This document shows positions 57,001-64,000 of a stretch of 64,000 nucleotides of DNA, piece by piece (within the stretch, counting starts at the first letter, position 1; the number at the start of each line of letters is the position of its first letter). Location of the stretch: positions 434,001-498,000 of the forward strand of contig NZ_JAAAKW010000002.1 of assembly GCF_009905615.1 (NCBI RefSeq), in the 5' to 3' direction. This stretch comes from Pseudomonas sp. SLFW. GTDB lineage: Bacteria > Pseudomonadota > Gammaproteobacteria > Pseudomonadales > Pseudomonadaceae. The notes beneath the pieces were generated by a model that ran no database searches, was not told the origin of the DNA, and worked only from the letters and a program-made list of their open reading frames with translations. The position numbers and the translations under genes were made by a program.

Positions 57001-59645
57001 TTGACGAGCGTCTTGCGCTGGACGTCAGTTTGAACGCCTGGGGCGACAGCTCAGTGTCCGCGCCCGAAGCGCCCGAGCGGCAGGCGAATCGAACGCGCAT
57101 TCATGATGCCATCTGGCGGCATTGGGCCGAAACAGCCTTGCCCGAGGTCACGTCCAACGGCGCGACATTGCGTTTGCAAAACGTGGTGCTGAGCGACTTC
57201 CCGCCAGCGCTCCCTGACTTTTTCAGTCAACGCGTGACTCGCATGGACCTGATCGAGATCGCCATCAATCGACCGGTATCAACGGTGTCACCGCCAATTG
57301 CCCGATGGGTGGATCAGCGTCTTGCCCTGGAAGCGTTTTTCGTGCGATTCCCGGGCGTCACAGCGCTGGAAATCAGCCGTTCGACGATGGCGAACGACCC
57401 GCTGGTCTTTCAGCTGCCGTACCTGGTCGCTCAGTCGTTTCCGGCCTTGCGCAGCTTGCGGCTGGTCAATCAGAGCCTGTCGATCAGTCTGCTGGAAGTG
57501 CAGTCTCTCAGTCGGCTCGAACATCTGGAAACGCTGGACCTGAGCGGTAACACCATCAGCGTTATCGAGCCGACCACGCTCACTGGCTTGCATTTGCGCA
57601 CACTGAGGCTGGACAACGTGGGGCTCGAGCGTTGGCCTGCGTGGCTAGACGGGCTGGCGTCCTCGTCGATCACCGAGCTGTCGTTGCGCACTAACCGCAT
57701 CATGGAAGTGCCGTGGGACATGTCCAGCCTGCAAGCCTCGACCGATCGATCGACCACGGTTTCGCTGCAAGGCAACCCACTTTCCCGCCTGACGATGACC
57801 CGCATTCGGCTCAACGAAGGAGTGAATAACCGGTTTCGGTTCCAGCTCGACGTACCCCCTCATCTGGCCGCTCATATCTATCAGATGAGGCAGGAGCGCA
57901 CCCAATTGCGAGAGGCCATCGACAGCTGGACCCAGGCTTCTACCTCGACCCGGCCATTGACTGAAGAAGCGGTAGAGGTTCGGCGCGCCATCGGCGAAAC
58001 CCTGCTGGAGTACTCGCGCCTCTACGGCGAAGGCCAGACGCAGACGGTTTTGACTGTCCAGGGCATTGCGCTGGCGGACTTTCCTGCGCAACTGCCAGCG
58101 TTCTTTGACGTGCGCGTGCGCAGCCTGCAATTGATCCGGGTCGGGGCCAGCGAGGCTGAGCTGAATCGATTTCTGACGCGCTTTCCACAACTGACGAATC
58201 TGGAGTTGACCGGGGCCGTGGAGCCTCTGCCGGCGCTGCCGTCCGCATTGTCGCGCCTGCCGCAACTGAACACCTTGAGCATCCGGGATCAGGGCCGTCT
58301 TATCGATCAGCAGGTCATGACGTTTCTCGCGAGGCTACCTCATCTCAATGCACTGGATCTGAGCGGAAACGTACTGGGCGCGATCTCCGATGTTTCCGCG
58401 ATGCGAGGCCGTCTGACCTGGCTTTCTCTCGACAACTCGGGGCTGACGCAGTGGCCTGACTGGGTGGACGTCCTGCTCCCCATGGAAGGACTGACGCTGG
58501 ACAACAATCAACTGACCGAGCTGCCCGAGCGCGTTTTGCGGAACCCGCGCAATGACATCGGGCAGACCGAAATCGCCTTGCGCGGCAATCCGCTGACCCA
58601 TGAAACGATGCGCAGGGCGCACGTTTCTGAGCGCTATCGCGGGTCTTATACCTTTGCGATGGACTTTCCCGACGACATTCTTGAGCTGTCACCGGAGCGC
58701 CATGACTCGGATTCCGACACCTACGAATCAGACTCCGATTCTTCCGGCGGTCTGTACAGCCCAGAGCCTCCACCCCCTGAGGAAGTGCCTGACGTCGAGC
58801 AATGGCTCCTCGGGTCGGTCGACGAAAACCAGGCCCATCAGGCATTGTGGCAGCGCATCGAGGAAGGAGGCGATGCGCCAAACCTGATGGCGCTGATCGG
58901 GCGCCTTACGCAATCAGCGCCTTATCGTAATGCGCAGACACGTGTCGAGTTTGCAGAGCGGGTGTGGCGCGTGCTCGATGCGGCGGACCGGAATCTCGAA
59001 AACCGGCTGCTGTACAACGGCATCGCCGAAGAGGCCCTCGTGCAGCCTGAAACGGGCTTTCAAACCTGCTCCGACGGCGCGTGGCTGGTGTTTAATCAGA
59101 TCGAGATTCAGATGTTCATCGAGCAGTCGCTGAGCAACGTGCCAGCCGAACTGCGCGGGCAATCACTGTACCGACTGACCCGGCGCCTGTACCGACTGCA
59201 CGAGCTCGACGCCGTTGCCCGTGAGCAGGCTGCCGGTCGCGACGAGGCCGAAGTGCGTCTGGCCTATCGCCTGCGTTGGGCCTCGGAGCTGGACCTGCCA
59301 TTGCCGCCGAGCAACATGTTGTATCAGGTGCACGCCAGCATTCGTCCCGGTGAACTGGACGCTGCGCTGGCCCGTGTACAGCAAGGGGAATACGGCGAGC
59401 CATTCATGGCCTATGCCGCCCAGCGCGACTTTTGGGTGGATTACCTACGCGGGGCCTATGCCGAGCGCTTCCAGACGCTGAAGGACGATTACCTGGCGCG
59501 GGTCTTGGCCGTTCCGGACCGCTTTCCCGGCCAGGCAATCGAGGAGCTGGGCGCAGAATACGCGGCGTTGAAGGCCGCGTATGAGGCACAGGAAATGGCG
59601 CTGATTCGTGAGCTGACGTACCGCGTGGGATTCGAAGAGGGCTGA
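54057..59645 (+). CDS. Giant NEL-type E3 ligase effector with two LRR modules
   Basis: 1862 residues. Residues about 1-600 match the DUF6543/dermonecrotic-toxin-like N-terminus, with hydrophobic helices near 440-470. Two leucine-rich modules (about 1038-1270 and 1331-1537) are clear internal duplicates. Each starts with a xFPxxLPxFFxxRV strand and ends with GNPLxxxTM then FxxDxP. A Ser/Asp-rich linker (about 1543-1561, DSDSDTYESDSDSS) precedes the NEL domain (about 1575-1862). The likely catalytic motif is C-S-D (Cys1671, Asp1673), as C-x-D in IpaH-type ligases. Such proteins ubiquitinate host proteins after secretion. No secretion genes are nearby. Stops only four bases from tauD. Confidence 0.88.
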   Translation: MSQQLNTIRSKIPDWLASAPSDLHSTLRKAGATRLTWFEQARQSMPEVVKALRDDYVLHRSREAELNEVLKDFPSLEAFAEPLLVTALKERFGLEVDVRTTWLFHARRIRIDDSFAAVSRDPLVEYQKSLKAATQTLLHAALQNFEAWETEPGGMDLDARQKAAVYDRYPVDGLALPTTPLAIAPEAFAALSRELDLGGQYQQKISAFLNPVSEPGDASDAATFNRRGLLKRVAESALRIQVHLALMQGHISQRLYAPLLEVAANVTQATLEGEPMTCSFLRLWDVELTGIVTISKPRDSADTVQSVVVYIPNDPVCPLKEYPSSAVFTAALRDRLLMEGYSAFFQRFVPARHQAELFAKLESCLRPVVWNNDRNWYEPQVDVNAKLHLREHEFKVGLLTAVTEQNAAILKDDALFHGVPTADEDQKTFEQRVHYFENIALQTLNAVGFVVPPVGAVMMAVAAAQLGVEVFEGVDSWTRGEWEQGWRCLMDVAENVALMAALGAAHGSGTPAVETLTVETPSFIEELEEVELPNGETRLWKPDIRPFAHDTVLPAGLKPDVYGVYHYQNKTWVSLEGKVHSVKRSSANEPLRIEHPTKAISYEPPLRSNGAGAWMHPADRPLEWEGLKLFRRLGHTADAFSDVTAQRILQISDTHETVLRRALAEGQRPPALLEDTMRRFQLDEDMSREQRGESAGINQAAAFASRYRALSSAQEAEGGLITRRYPDLPGPIVDEVVRAASAAERAALANGQVPVRVAEEIRVYQQQVRLARAYEGLYLESVRNPDSDVLILHSLETLPGWSAELRLELHDRRFAGPLIDAIGPVESTLRKVLVRHADGFEAYDERGLELHGRDDFYAAVLHALPDAPRAALGFPGTWDGPKLKLAVQNGPLLPRPALRTLLNMQPATPGRPSPMRLADGRLGYPLSGRGALQGFIARDTLLDLIRSTGASNGDASAEHILAALEAAGLDRQQIHQRLIEVLDERLALDVSLNAWGDSSVSAPEAPERQANRTRIHDAIWRHWAETALPEVTSNGATLRLQNVVLSDFPPALPDFFSQRVTRMDLIEIAINRPVSTVSPPIARWVDQRLALEAFFVRFPGVTALEISRSTMANDPLVFQLPYLVAQSFPALRSLRLVNQSLSISLLEVQSLSRLEHLETLDLSGNTISVIEPTTLTGLHLRTLRLDNVGLERWPAWLDGLASSSITELSLRTNRIMEVPWDMSSLQASTDRSTTVSLQGNPLSRLTMTRIRLNEGVNNRFRFQLDVPPHLAAHIYQMRQERTQLREAIDSWTQASTSTRPLTEEAVEVRRAIGETLLEYSRLYGEGQTQTVLTVQGIALADFPAQLPAFFDVRVRSLQLIRVGASEAELNRFLTRFPQLTNLELTGAVEPLPALPSALSRLPQLNTLSIRDQGRLIDQQVMTFLARLPHLNALDLSGNVLGAISDVSAMRGRLTWLSLDNSGLTQWPDWVDVLLPMEGLTLDNNQLTELPERVLRNPRNDIGQTEIALRGNPLTHETMRRAHVSERYRGSYTFAMDFPDDILELSPERHDSDSDTYESDSDSSGGLYSPEPPPPEEVPDVEQWLLGSVDENQAHQALWQRIEEGGDAPNLMALIGRLTQSAPYRNAQTRVEFAERVWRVLDAADRNLENRLLYNGIAEEALVQPETGFQTCSDGAWLVFNQIEIQMFIEQSLSNVPAELRGQSLYRLTRRLYRLHELDAVAREQAAGRDEAEVRLAYRLRWASELDLPLPPSNMLYQVHASIRPGELDAALARVQQGEYGEPFMAYAAQRDFWVDYLRGAYAERFQTLKDDYLARVLAVPDRFPGQAIEELGAEYAALKAAYEAQEMALIRELTYRVGFEEG

Positions 59646-59649
59646 TGAG

Positions 59650-60483
59650 CTAGAACGGCGCGTCGCCCAGAATCGTGGCGCGATGCATTACCCGGCGCTG
59701 TGGGCGGTAATCGTCCACGGCGTAGTGCTGTGTCACGCGGTTGTCCCACATGGCGATGTCGTTTTCCTGCCAGCGCCAGCGAAGGGTGAACTCGGGGCGG
59801 GTGGTGTGGGCGAACAGCAGTTTCAGAATCGCCTCGCTTTCCGCCGCTTCCAGCTCGTTGATGCGCGTGGTGAACCCGTCGTTGACGAACAGCGCCTTGC
59901 GCCCGCTCACCGGGTGCGTGCGGATCACCGGGTGCGACAGTGGCGGGTTCTTACGGCGGGTTTCTTCCCAGCGGGCGAGGTCTTCGGCCGTGCTGCCGAA
60001 GCGTTCCACAGGAAAGGATCGGGTGAAGTCGTGAGTAGCCGTCAGCCCATCGAGCAACGTTTGCAGCGGCTTGGACAGCGCTTCAAACGCTGCAATGCCA
60101 CTGGCCCACAGCGTGTCACCGCCGTAGGCGGGCAATTGCTTCGCGCTCAGGACAGCACCGAGGGCGGGCGTCGGCAAGAAGGTCACGTCGGTGTGCCAGA
60201 TGGCGTTGTCGCGTACATCCGTCAGCGCCGTGTCGAGCACCATGATTTCCGGCTGCTCAGCCACGTTAGGGTAAATCGGGTGCACATGCAGATCACCGAA
60301 CAAGGAAGCGAAGCGCACTTGCTGTTGAGGCGTGATCGGCTGCTCGCGAAAAAACAGCACCTGATGGTCGAGCAGCGCTTGCTCGATGGCATTACGTTGA
60401 TCGGCGGTCAGGTCCCGGCTCAGGTCGACGCCGCTGATCTGCGCGCCCAATGCCGAACTGATAGGGGTGATGTGAAGGCTCAT
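59650..60483 (-). CDS. tauD: Taurine dioxygenase
   Basis: 277 residues from [12 protein letters not shown]. Alpha-ketoglutarate and iron-dependent enzyme that releases sulfite from taurine. Iron ligands are HTD in [11 protein letters not shown] and the distal His in HRATILGD, with RPQRR for the ketoglutarate. Last gene of tauABCD. Its stop lies four bases from the convergent effector stop, so any terminator must lie inside a coding end. Confidence 0.95.
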   Translation of the reverse strand: MSLHITPISSALGAQISGVDLSRDLTADQRNAIEQALLDHQVLFFREQPITPQQQVRFASLFGDLHVHPIYPNVAEQPEIMVLDTALTDVRDNAIWHTDVTFLPTPALGAVLSAKQLPAYGGDTLWASGIAAFEALSKPLQTLLDGLTATHDFTRSFPVERFGSTAEDLARWEETRRKNPPLSHPVIRTHPVSGRKALFVNDGFTTRINELEAAESEAILKLLFAHTTRPEFTLRWRWQENDIAMWDNRVTQHYAVDDYRPQRRVMHRATILGDAPF

Positions 60484-60543
60484 GCGGGTTCTCACAATGT
60501 GCGCCGAAGTGTCGGCGTAGTCAGTGTCTGTTCTTGTCAGTAA

Positions 60544-61392
60544 TCAATGATTCTCGCCTTGCCACGGCACGAGTTTGCGTTGCAGCGCGCGCAAGCCCAT
60601 TTCCAGAGCGAATGCGATGAACGCGATCACCAGAATCCCCAGTACCACGACATCCGTGACCAGAAATTGCGCAGCGGACTGGACCATGAAACCCAGGCCG
60701 CTGGTGGCCGCGATCAGCTCGGCGGCGACCAGCGTTGACCAACCCACCCCCAGCCCGATGCGCACGCCGGTGAGGATGTCGGGCAGGGCGCTGGGCAAAA
60801 TCACATGCCGAATCAGCTGCCAGCGCGTGGCACCCAGCGACTGCGCGGCACGCAGTTTGGCGCTGTCCACGGTGCGCACGCCGGTGGCCGTGGCGATGGC
60901 AATCGGCGCGAAGATCGCCAGGTAAATCAGCAGCACTTTGGAGAACTCGCCGATGCCGCACCAGATCACGATCAGCGGCAAATACGCCAGCGGCGGGATC
61001 GGGCGGTAGAACTCGATCAGCGGGTCGAAAATGCCCTGCGCGATACGGTTATGGCCGATGGCAATGCCGACCGGAATGGCCGTCAGCACTGCGAACACCA
61101 GACCCAGCCCGATGCGTTGCAAGCTGGCGCCGAGGTGCTGCCAGAGGGTGGACTCCATGTAACCCTTGGTCATCAGCAACCAGGCTTTTTCCAGCACCGC
61201 AGAGGGCGGCGGCAGGAACAACGGCTCGACCCATTCGAATGCCGTGACCACCCACCAGGCGGCGAGCAGTGCGACCAGTGTCAGGACGCTGATGGCGCGT
61301 GTGCTGATGTAAAGGCGCCGCGCTCCGGCTTTCGCAGGAAGCGACGTCGGTGTAAGAGCATCGGCCAGCGGCGGGGATTGGTATCTGCTCAT
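60544..61392 (-). CDS. tauC: Taurine ABC transporter permease
   Basis: 282 residues with six membrane segments and the EAA-type loop [19 protein letters not shown]. It has the conserved [22 protein letters not shown] loop. The ATG overlaps the tauB stop (ATGA). Probably works with TauA and TauB to import taurine when sulfate is short. Confidence 0.94.
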   Translation of the reverse strand: MSRYQSPPLADALTPTSLPAKAGARRLYISTRAISVLTLVALLAAWWVVTAFEWVEPLFLPPPSAVLEKAWLLMTKGYMESTLWQHLGASLQRIGLGLVFAVLTAIPVGIAIGHNRIAQGIFDPLIEFYRPIPPLAYLPLIVIWCGIGEFSKVLLIYLAIFAPIAIATATGVRTVDSAKLRAAQSLGATRWQLIRHVILPSALPDILTGVRIGLGVGWSTLVAAELIAATSGLGFMVQSAAQFLVTDVVVLGILVIAFIAFALEMGLRALQRKLVPWQGENH

Positions 61393-62180
61393 GCCCGTTG
61401 CTCCTGAATGGCCTGACGTTGAGAAAACACCCGAGCCAACACGTGTTCGCGGGTTTCGATAAAACGGGGATCGGACTTGATCGCCCGTGCCGATTCGCCT
61501 GCGCTGTAGCGCTGGCCGAAGTCGAGCGCGAGGTGCTCGACGATTTGCCCCGGATTCGGCGCCAACAGGATCAGGTCGGTGGCGAGGAACACGGCTTCCT
61601 CGATGTCGTGGGTGATCAGAAACACCGGTTTGGCGCTGCGCTGCCAGACTTGCAGCAACAGCTCTTGCATCTGTTCACGGGTGAACGCATCCAGCGCACC
61701 GAACGGCTCGTCCATCAGCAAAACCCGTGGGTCGGCGGCCAAGGCGCGGGCCAGGCCTACGCGCTGTTTTTGGCCGCCCGACAGTTGCCAGATACGGCGA
61801 TTTTCGAACCCGGCGAGATCGACCAGCGCCAGCATGTCACGGGCCTTGGCTTCACGTTGCGCGCGAGGGACGCCAGCAAGCTCCAAGCCGAACGCGACGT
61901 TGGCGAGTACGTCCTGCCACGGCAGCAAGGCATCGTCCTGAAACACCACGCCACGTTCCGCGCTGGGGCCTTTGACCGGAACGTTGTCGAGGGTGATGCG
62001 ACCGGCGCTTGGCTCGACGAAGCCTGCGATCAGGTTCAACAACGAAGTCTTGCCGCTGCCGGAAGGGCCGAGGGCCACCAGCAGCTGTTGCGGGCCGAGG
62101 CTCAGGGAAATGTCGGACAGTACCGGCTCGGCCGCACCGGGATACTGTGCGCAGATGCGCTCCAGCTTTAACAAGGCCAT
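61389..62180 (-). CDS. tauB: Taurine ABC transporter ATP-binding protein
   Basis: 263 residues from [15 protein letters not shown]; the open frame runs back into the REPIN, so that start is rejected. Walker [10 protein letters not shown], signature [16 protein letters not shown], Walker [13 protein letters not shown] and an H-loop in ITHDIEEAV are intact. The first gene after the REPIN in the tau operon. Confidence 0.95.
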   Translation of the reverse strand: MALLKLERICAQYPGAAEPVLSDISLSLGPQQLLVALGPSGSGKTSLLNLIAGFVEPSAGRITLDNVPVKGPSAERGVVFQDDALLPWQDVLANVAFGLELAGVPRAQREAKARDMLALVDLAGFENRRIWQLSGGQKQRVGLARALAADPRVLLMDEPFGALDAFTREQMQELLLQVWQRSAKPVFLITHDIEEAVFLATDLILLAPNPGQIVEHLALDFGQRYSAGESARAIKSDPRFIETREHVLARVFSQRQAIQEQRA

Positions 62181-62220
62181 GGCGATGACTCCGCTTCTAT
62201 ATGAGGAACTGACACGTCCT

Positions 62221-62357
62221 CTGTAGGAGCGTGGCTTGTCCCGCGACCGGCTGCGAAGCAGTCGTAAACCCTCCAAATGCAACACGCCTGAGGCACCGCA
62301 TTTAGTCGATTTACTGCCGCTTCGCGGCAGGTCGCGGGACAAGCCGCGCTCCTACAG
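62221..62357. repeat. REPIN, family C, inside the tau operon
   Basis: Outer arms tgtaggagcgtggcttgtcc and gggacaagccgcgctcctac with nested inner hairpins (ctgcgaagcag and ctgccgcttcgcggcag). A third REP family, seen only here. It lies between the stop of tauA and tauB. Confidence 0.9.
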
Positions 62358-62371
62358 TCAGTTGCGTGGCG

Positions 62372-63349
62372 TTATTGGGTAACAAACTTCGCGCTGACAT
62401 ACGGCGTGTAATCCGCCAGCACCGCATCGACTTTGCCTTGCTCTTTCAGGAAGGCAGCGGTCTTGCCGATGGCTTCGGTGGTCGGTGCGCCCAGCTCTTT
62501 CGCCTGATCCGCCGCCAGCGGGTAGACGTTGCCTTCCAGCAGGCCCGGGATGTCAGTGGCTTTGGCGCCGGACAGCTTCACCAGCTTGTCGACGTTGCTG
62601 GCGTTGGCGACCCAGGCCGCCGGGTCTTTGCGGTAATCGGCGTAGGCGTCGAGAGTGGTCTTGGCGAAGGCTTTGACGATTTCAGGATGCTTGTCGGCGA
62701 AGTCCTTGCGCACGATCCAAGCGTCGAAGGTCGGTGCGCCAATTTTGGCCAGTTCGCCGGAGGTGATCAGCACTTTGCCGGTTTCCTTGGCGACGCCCAG
62801 CGCCGGGTCCCATACGTACGTGGCGTCGATGTCACCGCGTTTCCAGGCGGCGGCGATGGCCGGTGGCGCAAGGTTCAGGATGGTCACTTTCGTTGGGTCG
62901 ATGTTCCAGTGCTTCAGCGCTGCCAACAGGCTGTAGTGCCCGGTGGACACGAATGGGACGGCGATCTTCTTCCCGACCAGATCCTGCGGGCTGTTGATGC
63001 CTGCGCCATTGCGCGCCACCAGCGCTTCGGCGGCGCCGATCTGGGTGGCAATCAGGAAGGTTTCCACCGGAACTTTGCGCGTCGCCGCTGCCGTCAGCGG
63101 GCTGGAGCCGAGGTAGCCAATCTGCACGTCACCCGAAGCAATGGCCGTGATCACGTCGGCGCCGTTATCGAATTTGCGCCAGGAAATGTTTGAGCCCGTG
63201 GCTTTCTCATACGCGCCATCGGCCTGGGCAACCTTGGCCGGGTCCACGGTGGTCTGGTAAGCAACGGTGAAATCCGCAGCCTGGGCGAGCAGGGCAGAAC
63301 CGGCCAGCGACAGGGCCGCCAACAAGCGAAGGGGTTTGAGCAGTTTCAT
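62372..63349 (-). CDS. tauA: Taurine-binding periplasmic protein
   Basis: 325 residues from MKLLKPLRLL. The signal peptide ends near AQAADF. It has the NMT1/TauA fold (FTVAYQTTVDPAKVAQADGA, GYLGSSPLTAA, FVSTGHYSLLAALKHW, IDATYVWDPALG). First gene of the operon; expected to be induced by sulfur starvation through CysB or Cbl-type control (family knowledge). Confidence 0.94.
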   Translation of the reverse strand: MKLLKPLRLLAALSLAGSALLAQAADFTVAYQTTVDPAKVAQADGAYEKATGSNISWRKFDNGADVITAIASGDVQIGYLGSSPLTAAATRKVPVETFLIATQIGAAEALVARNGAGINSPQDLVGKKIAVPFVSTGHYSLLAALKHWNIDPTKVTILNLAPPAIAAAWKRGDIDATYVWDPALGVAKETGKVLITSGELAKIGAPTFDAWIVRKDFADKHPEIVKAFAKTTLDAYADYRKDPAAWVANASNVDKLVKLSGAKATDIPGLLEGNVYPLAADQAKELGAPTTEAIGKTAAFLKEQGKVDAVLADYTPYVSAKFVTQ

Positions 63350-63492
63350 GGTGAGGCTCCGGATCAAGTCAGACCGAGGGACTGAATGAGGCGAAGCGTA
63401 AATGATCTAAGAAACGCCAAGTAAATAACCTTTTGGCATGAGCTTAGAGAGGAAAGTAGAGCTTGGACCGACCCCTGACAGCGAAATTCGGA

Positions 63493-63509
63493 AAAGATGC
63501 GGATACACT
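63493..63509 (+). repeat. Repeated promoter-like element, copy 1
   Basis: aaagatgcggatacact, which differs in two bases from copy 2 at 63890. The gatacact end resembles a -10 box. Both copies are preceded by aatt.gg. Confidence 0.5.
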
Positions 63510-63889
63510 TTGACCGTTCATCGAAATGTCACATTCTGTAAATACGATCTGCCCGCTCGTCTGAAGGAAGCTGCTGAGCGCTTGCCTGCATCCGGCTGAA
63601 ACCTGAGGGAAGGGCTATCAGTGATCTTGTAGCGCGCCAGGTGGCAGGTGTGCCTGTTAACTGACGAGTCAGCGACGCAATATTATAAAAAATAGACAGA
63701 CAGCACGGTGACAACTGTAACAATTGCGTCTACGTGGTTATCAAGGTCTTTATTTTCAACGGGTTATCTACCTTATTCTCATCCTGTTTCGCACGGCGAC
63801 CATGACTGGGCAGTCGAGTTCCGGTCGTACGATGTGCAGAAACCAATCGATCTGACGAACGGGATGTAAATATTTTTTGGGAATTAGGT

Positions 63890-63906
63890 AAAGACGCCGA
63901 TACACT
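63890..63906 (+). repeat. Repeated promoter-like element, copy 2
   Basis: aaagacgccgatacact, 397 bases after copy 1, with similar flanks on both sides (a gtcaca/gtgaca motif about 25-30 bases downstream). Confidence 0.5.
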
Positions 63907-64000
63907 CCGCAACGGACGGCTGAAACGACTTGTGACATATAACTGCGCGGCATAAAAGCAGGTCTACAAAGTCTTTTTAGGTTTAAAGGATTTCCCTTAC

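Larger units (their letters stand above)
63350..64000. other. Intergenic right end, upstream of tauA
   Basis: 651 bases without a credible gene; short frames here lack ribosome sites. It holds the tauA promoter and, towards the edge, the upstream part of a gene outside the window. A 17-base promoter-like element occurs twice. Confidence 0.5.

Overview
The window is a piece of a Pseudomonas chromosome, most likely from the fluorescens/syringae side of the genus. The evidence is high GC with Pseudomonas codon use, REP/REPIN repeats between genes, an OprD-family porin, an agmatine pathway, and a housekeeping order (mutY-yggX, AsmA, hisB-hisH-DUF2164-hisA-hisF, deacetylase-ctpA-envC-gpmI-rhodanese-grxC-secB-trmL) that, from memory, runs parallel to a block of P. 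aeruginosa PAO1. The species cannot be fixed from the sequence alone.

Layout: 1-5.2 kb holds a DctB-type sensor kinase cut by the left edge and the dTDP-L-rhamnose operon rfbBACD. 5.4-10.7 kb holds a kinase/M23-like/class III aminotransferase fusion followed by aguB and aguA. 10.8-16.7 kb has an OprD porin, an AraC regulator, a XapX-type micro-protein, an oxidoreductase, an orphan solute-binding protein and two hypotheticals. 16.8-22 kb has an XRE regulator with two clear palindromic operators and a LysR-CaiB-HMG-CoA lyase-MFS catabolic cluster. 22-24.3 kb is a lower-GC, gene-poor stretch (DUF3597, DUF1275) ending at tRNA-Thr. 24.6-31.6 kb has a methyltransferase, a four-gene amino-acid ABC importer, a GABA-permease-like transporter and a cytochrome b561.

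31.6-35.5 kb is accessory. Two tandem proteins share a basic N-terminus. They are followed by a small AT-rich island bounded by an intact tRNA-Phe and a displaced tRNA-Phe 3' fragment, which carries one protein with a HEPN RNase motif. I regard this as a candidate defence locus. 35.6-53.6 kb is mostly conserved core: iron/oxidative repair, histidine synthesis, cell-wall processing, glycolysis and protein export. 54-59.6 kb is a single 1862-codon gene for a giant toxin/effector with a DUF6543-like N-terminus, two duplicated leucine-rich modules and a C-terminal NEL E3-ligase domain with a C-x-D motif. 59.6-63.3 kb is the taurine operon tauABCD, with a REPIN between tauA and tauB. The last 650 bases hold no clear gene but contain a repeated promoter-like element.

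The best candidates for something new are the HEPN protein in the tRNA-Phe island, the NEL effector with duplicated LRR modules, the XRE regulator with paired operators, and the kinase-lyase fusion beside the agmatine genes.
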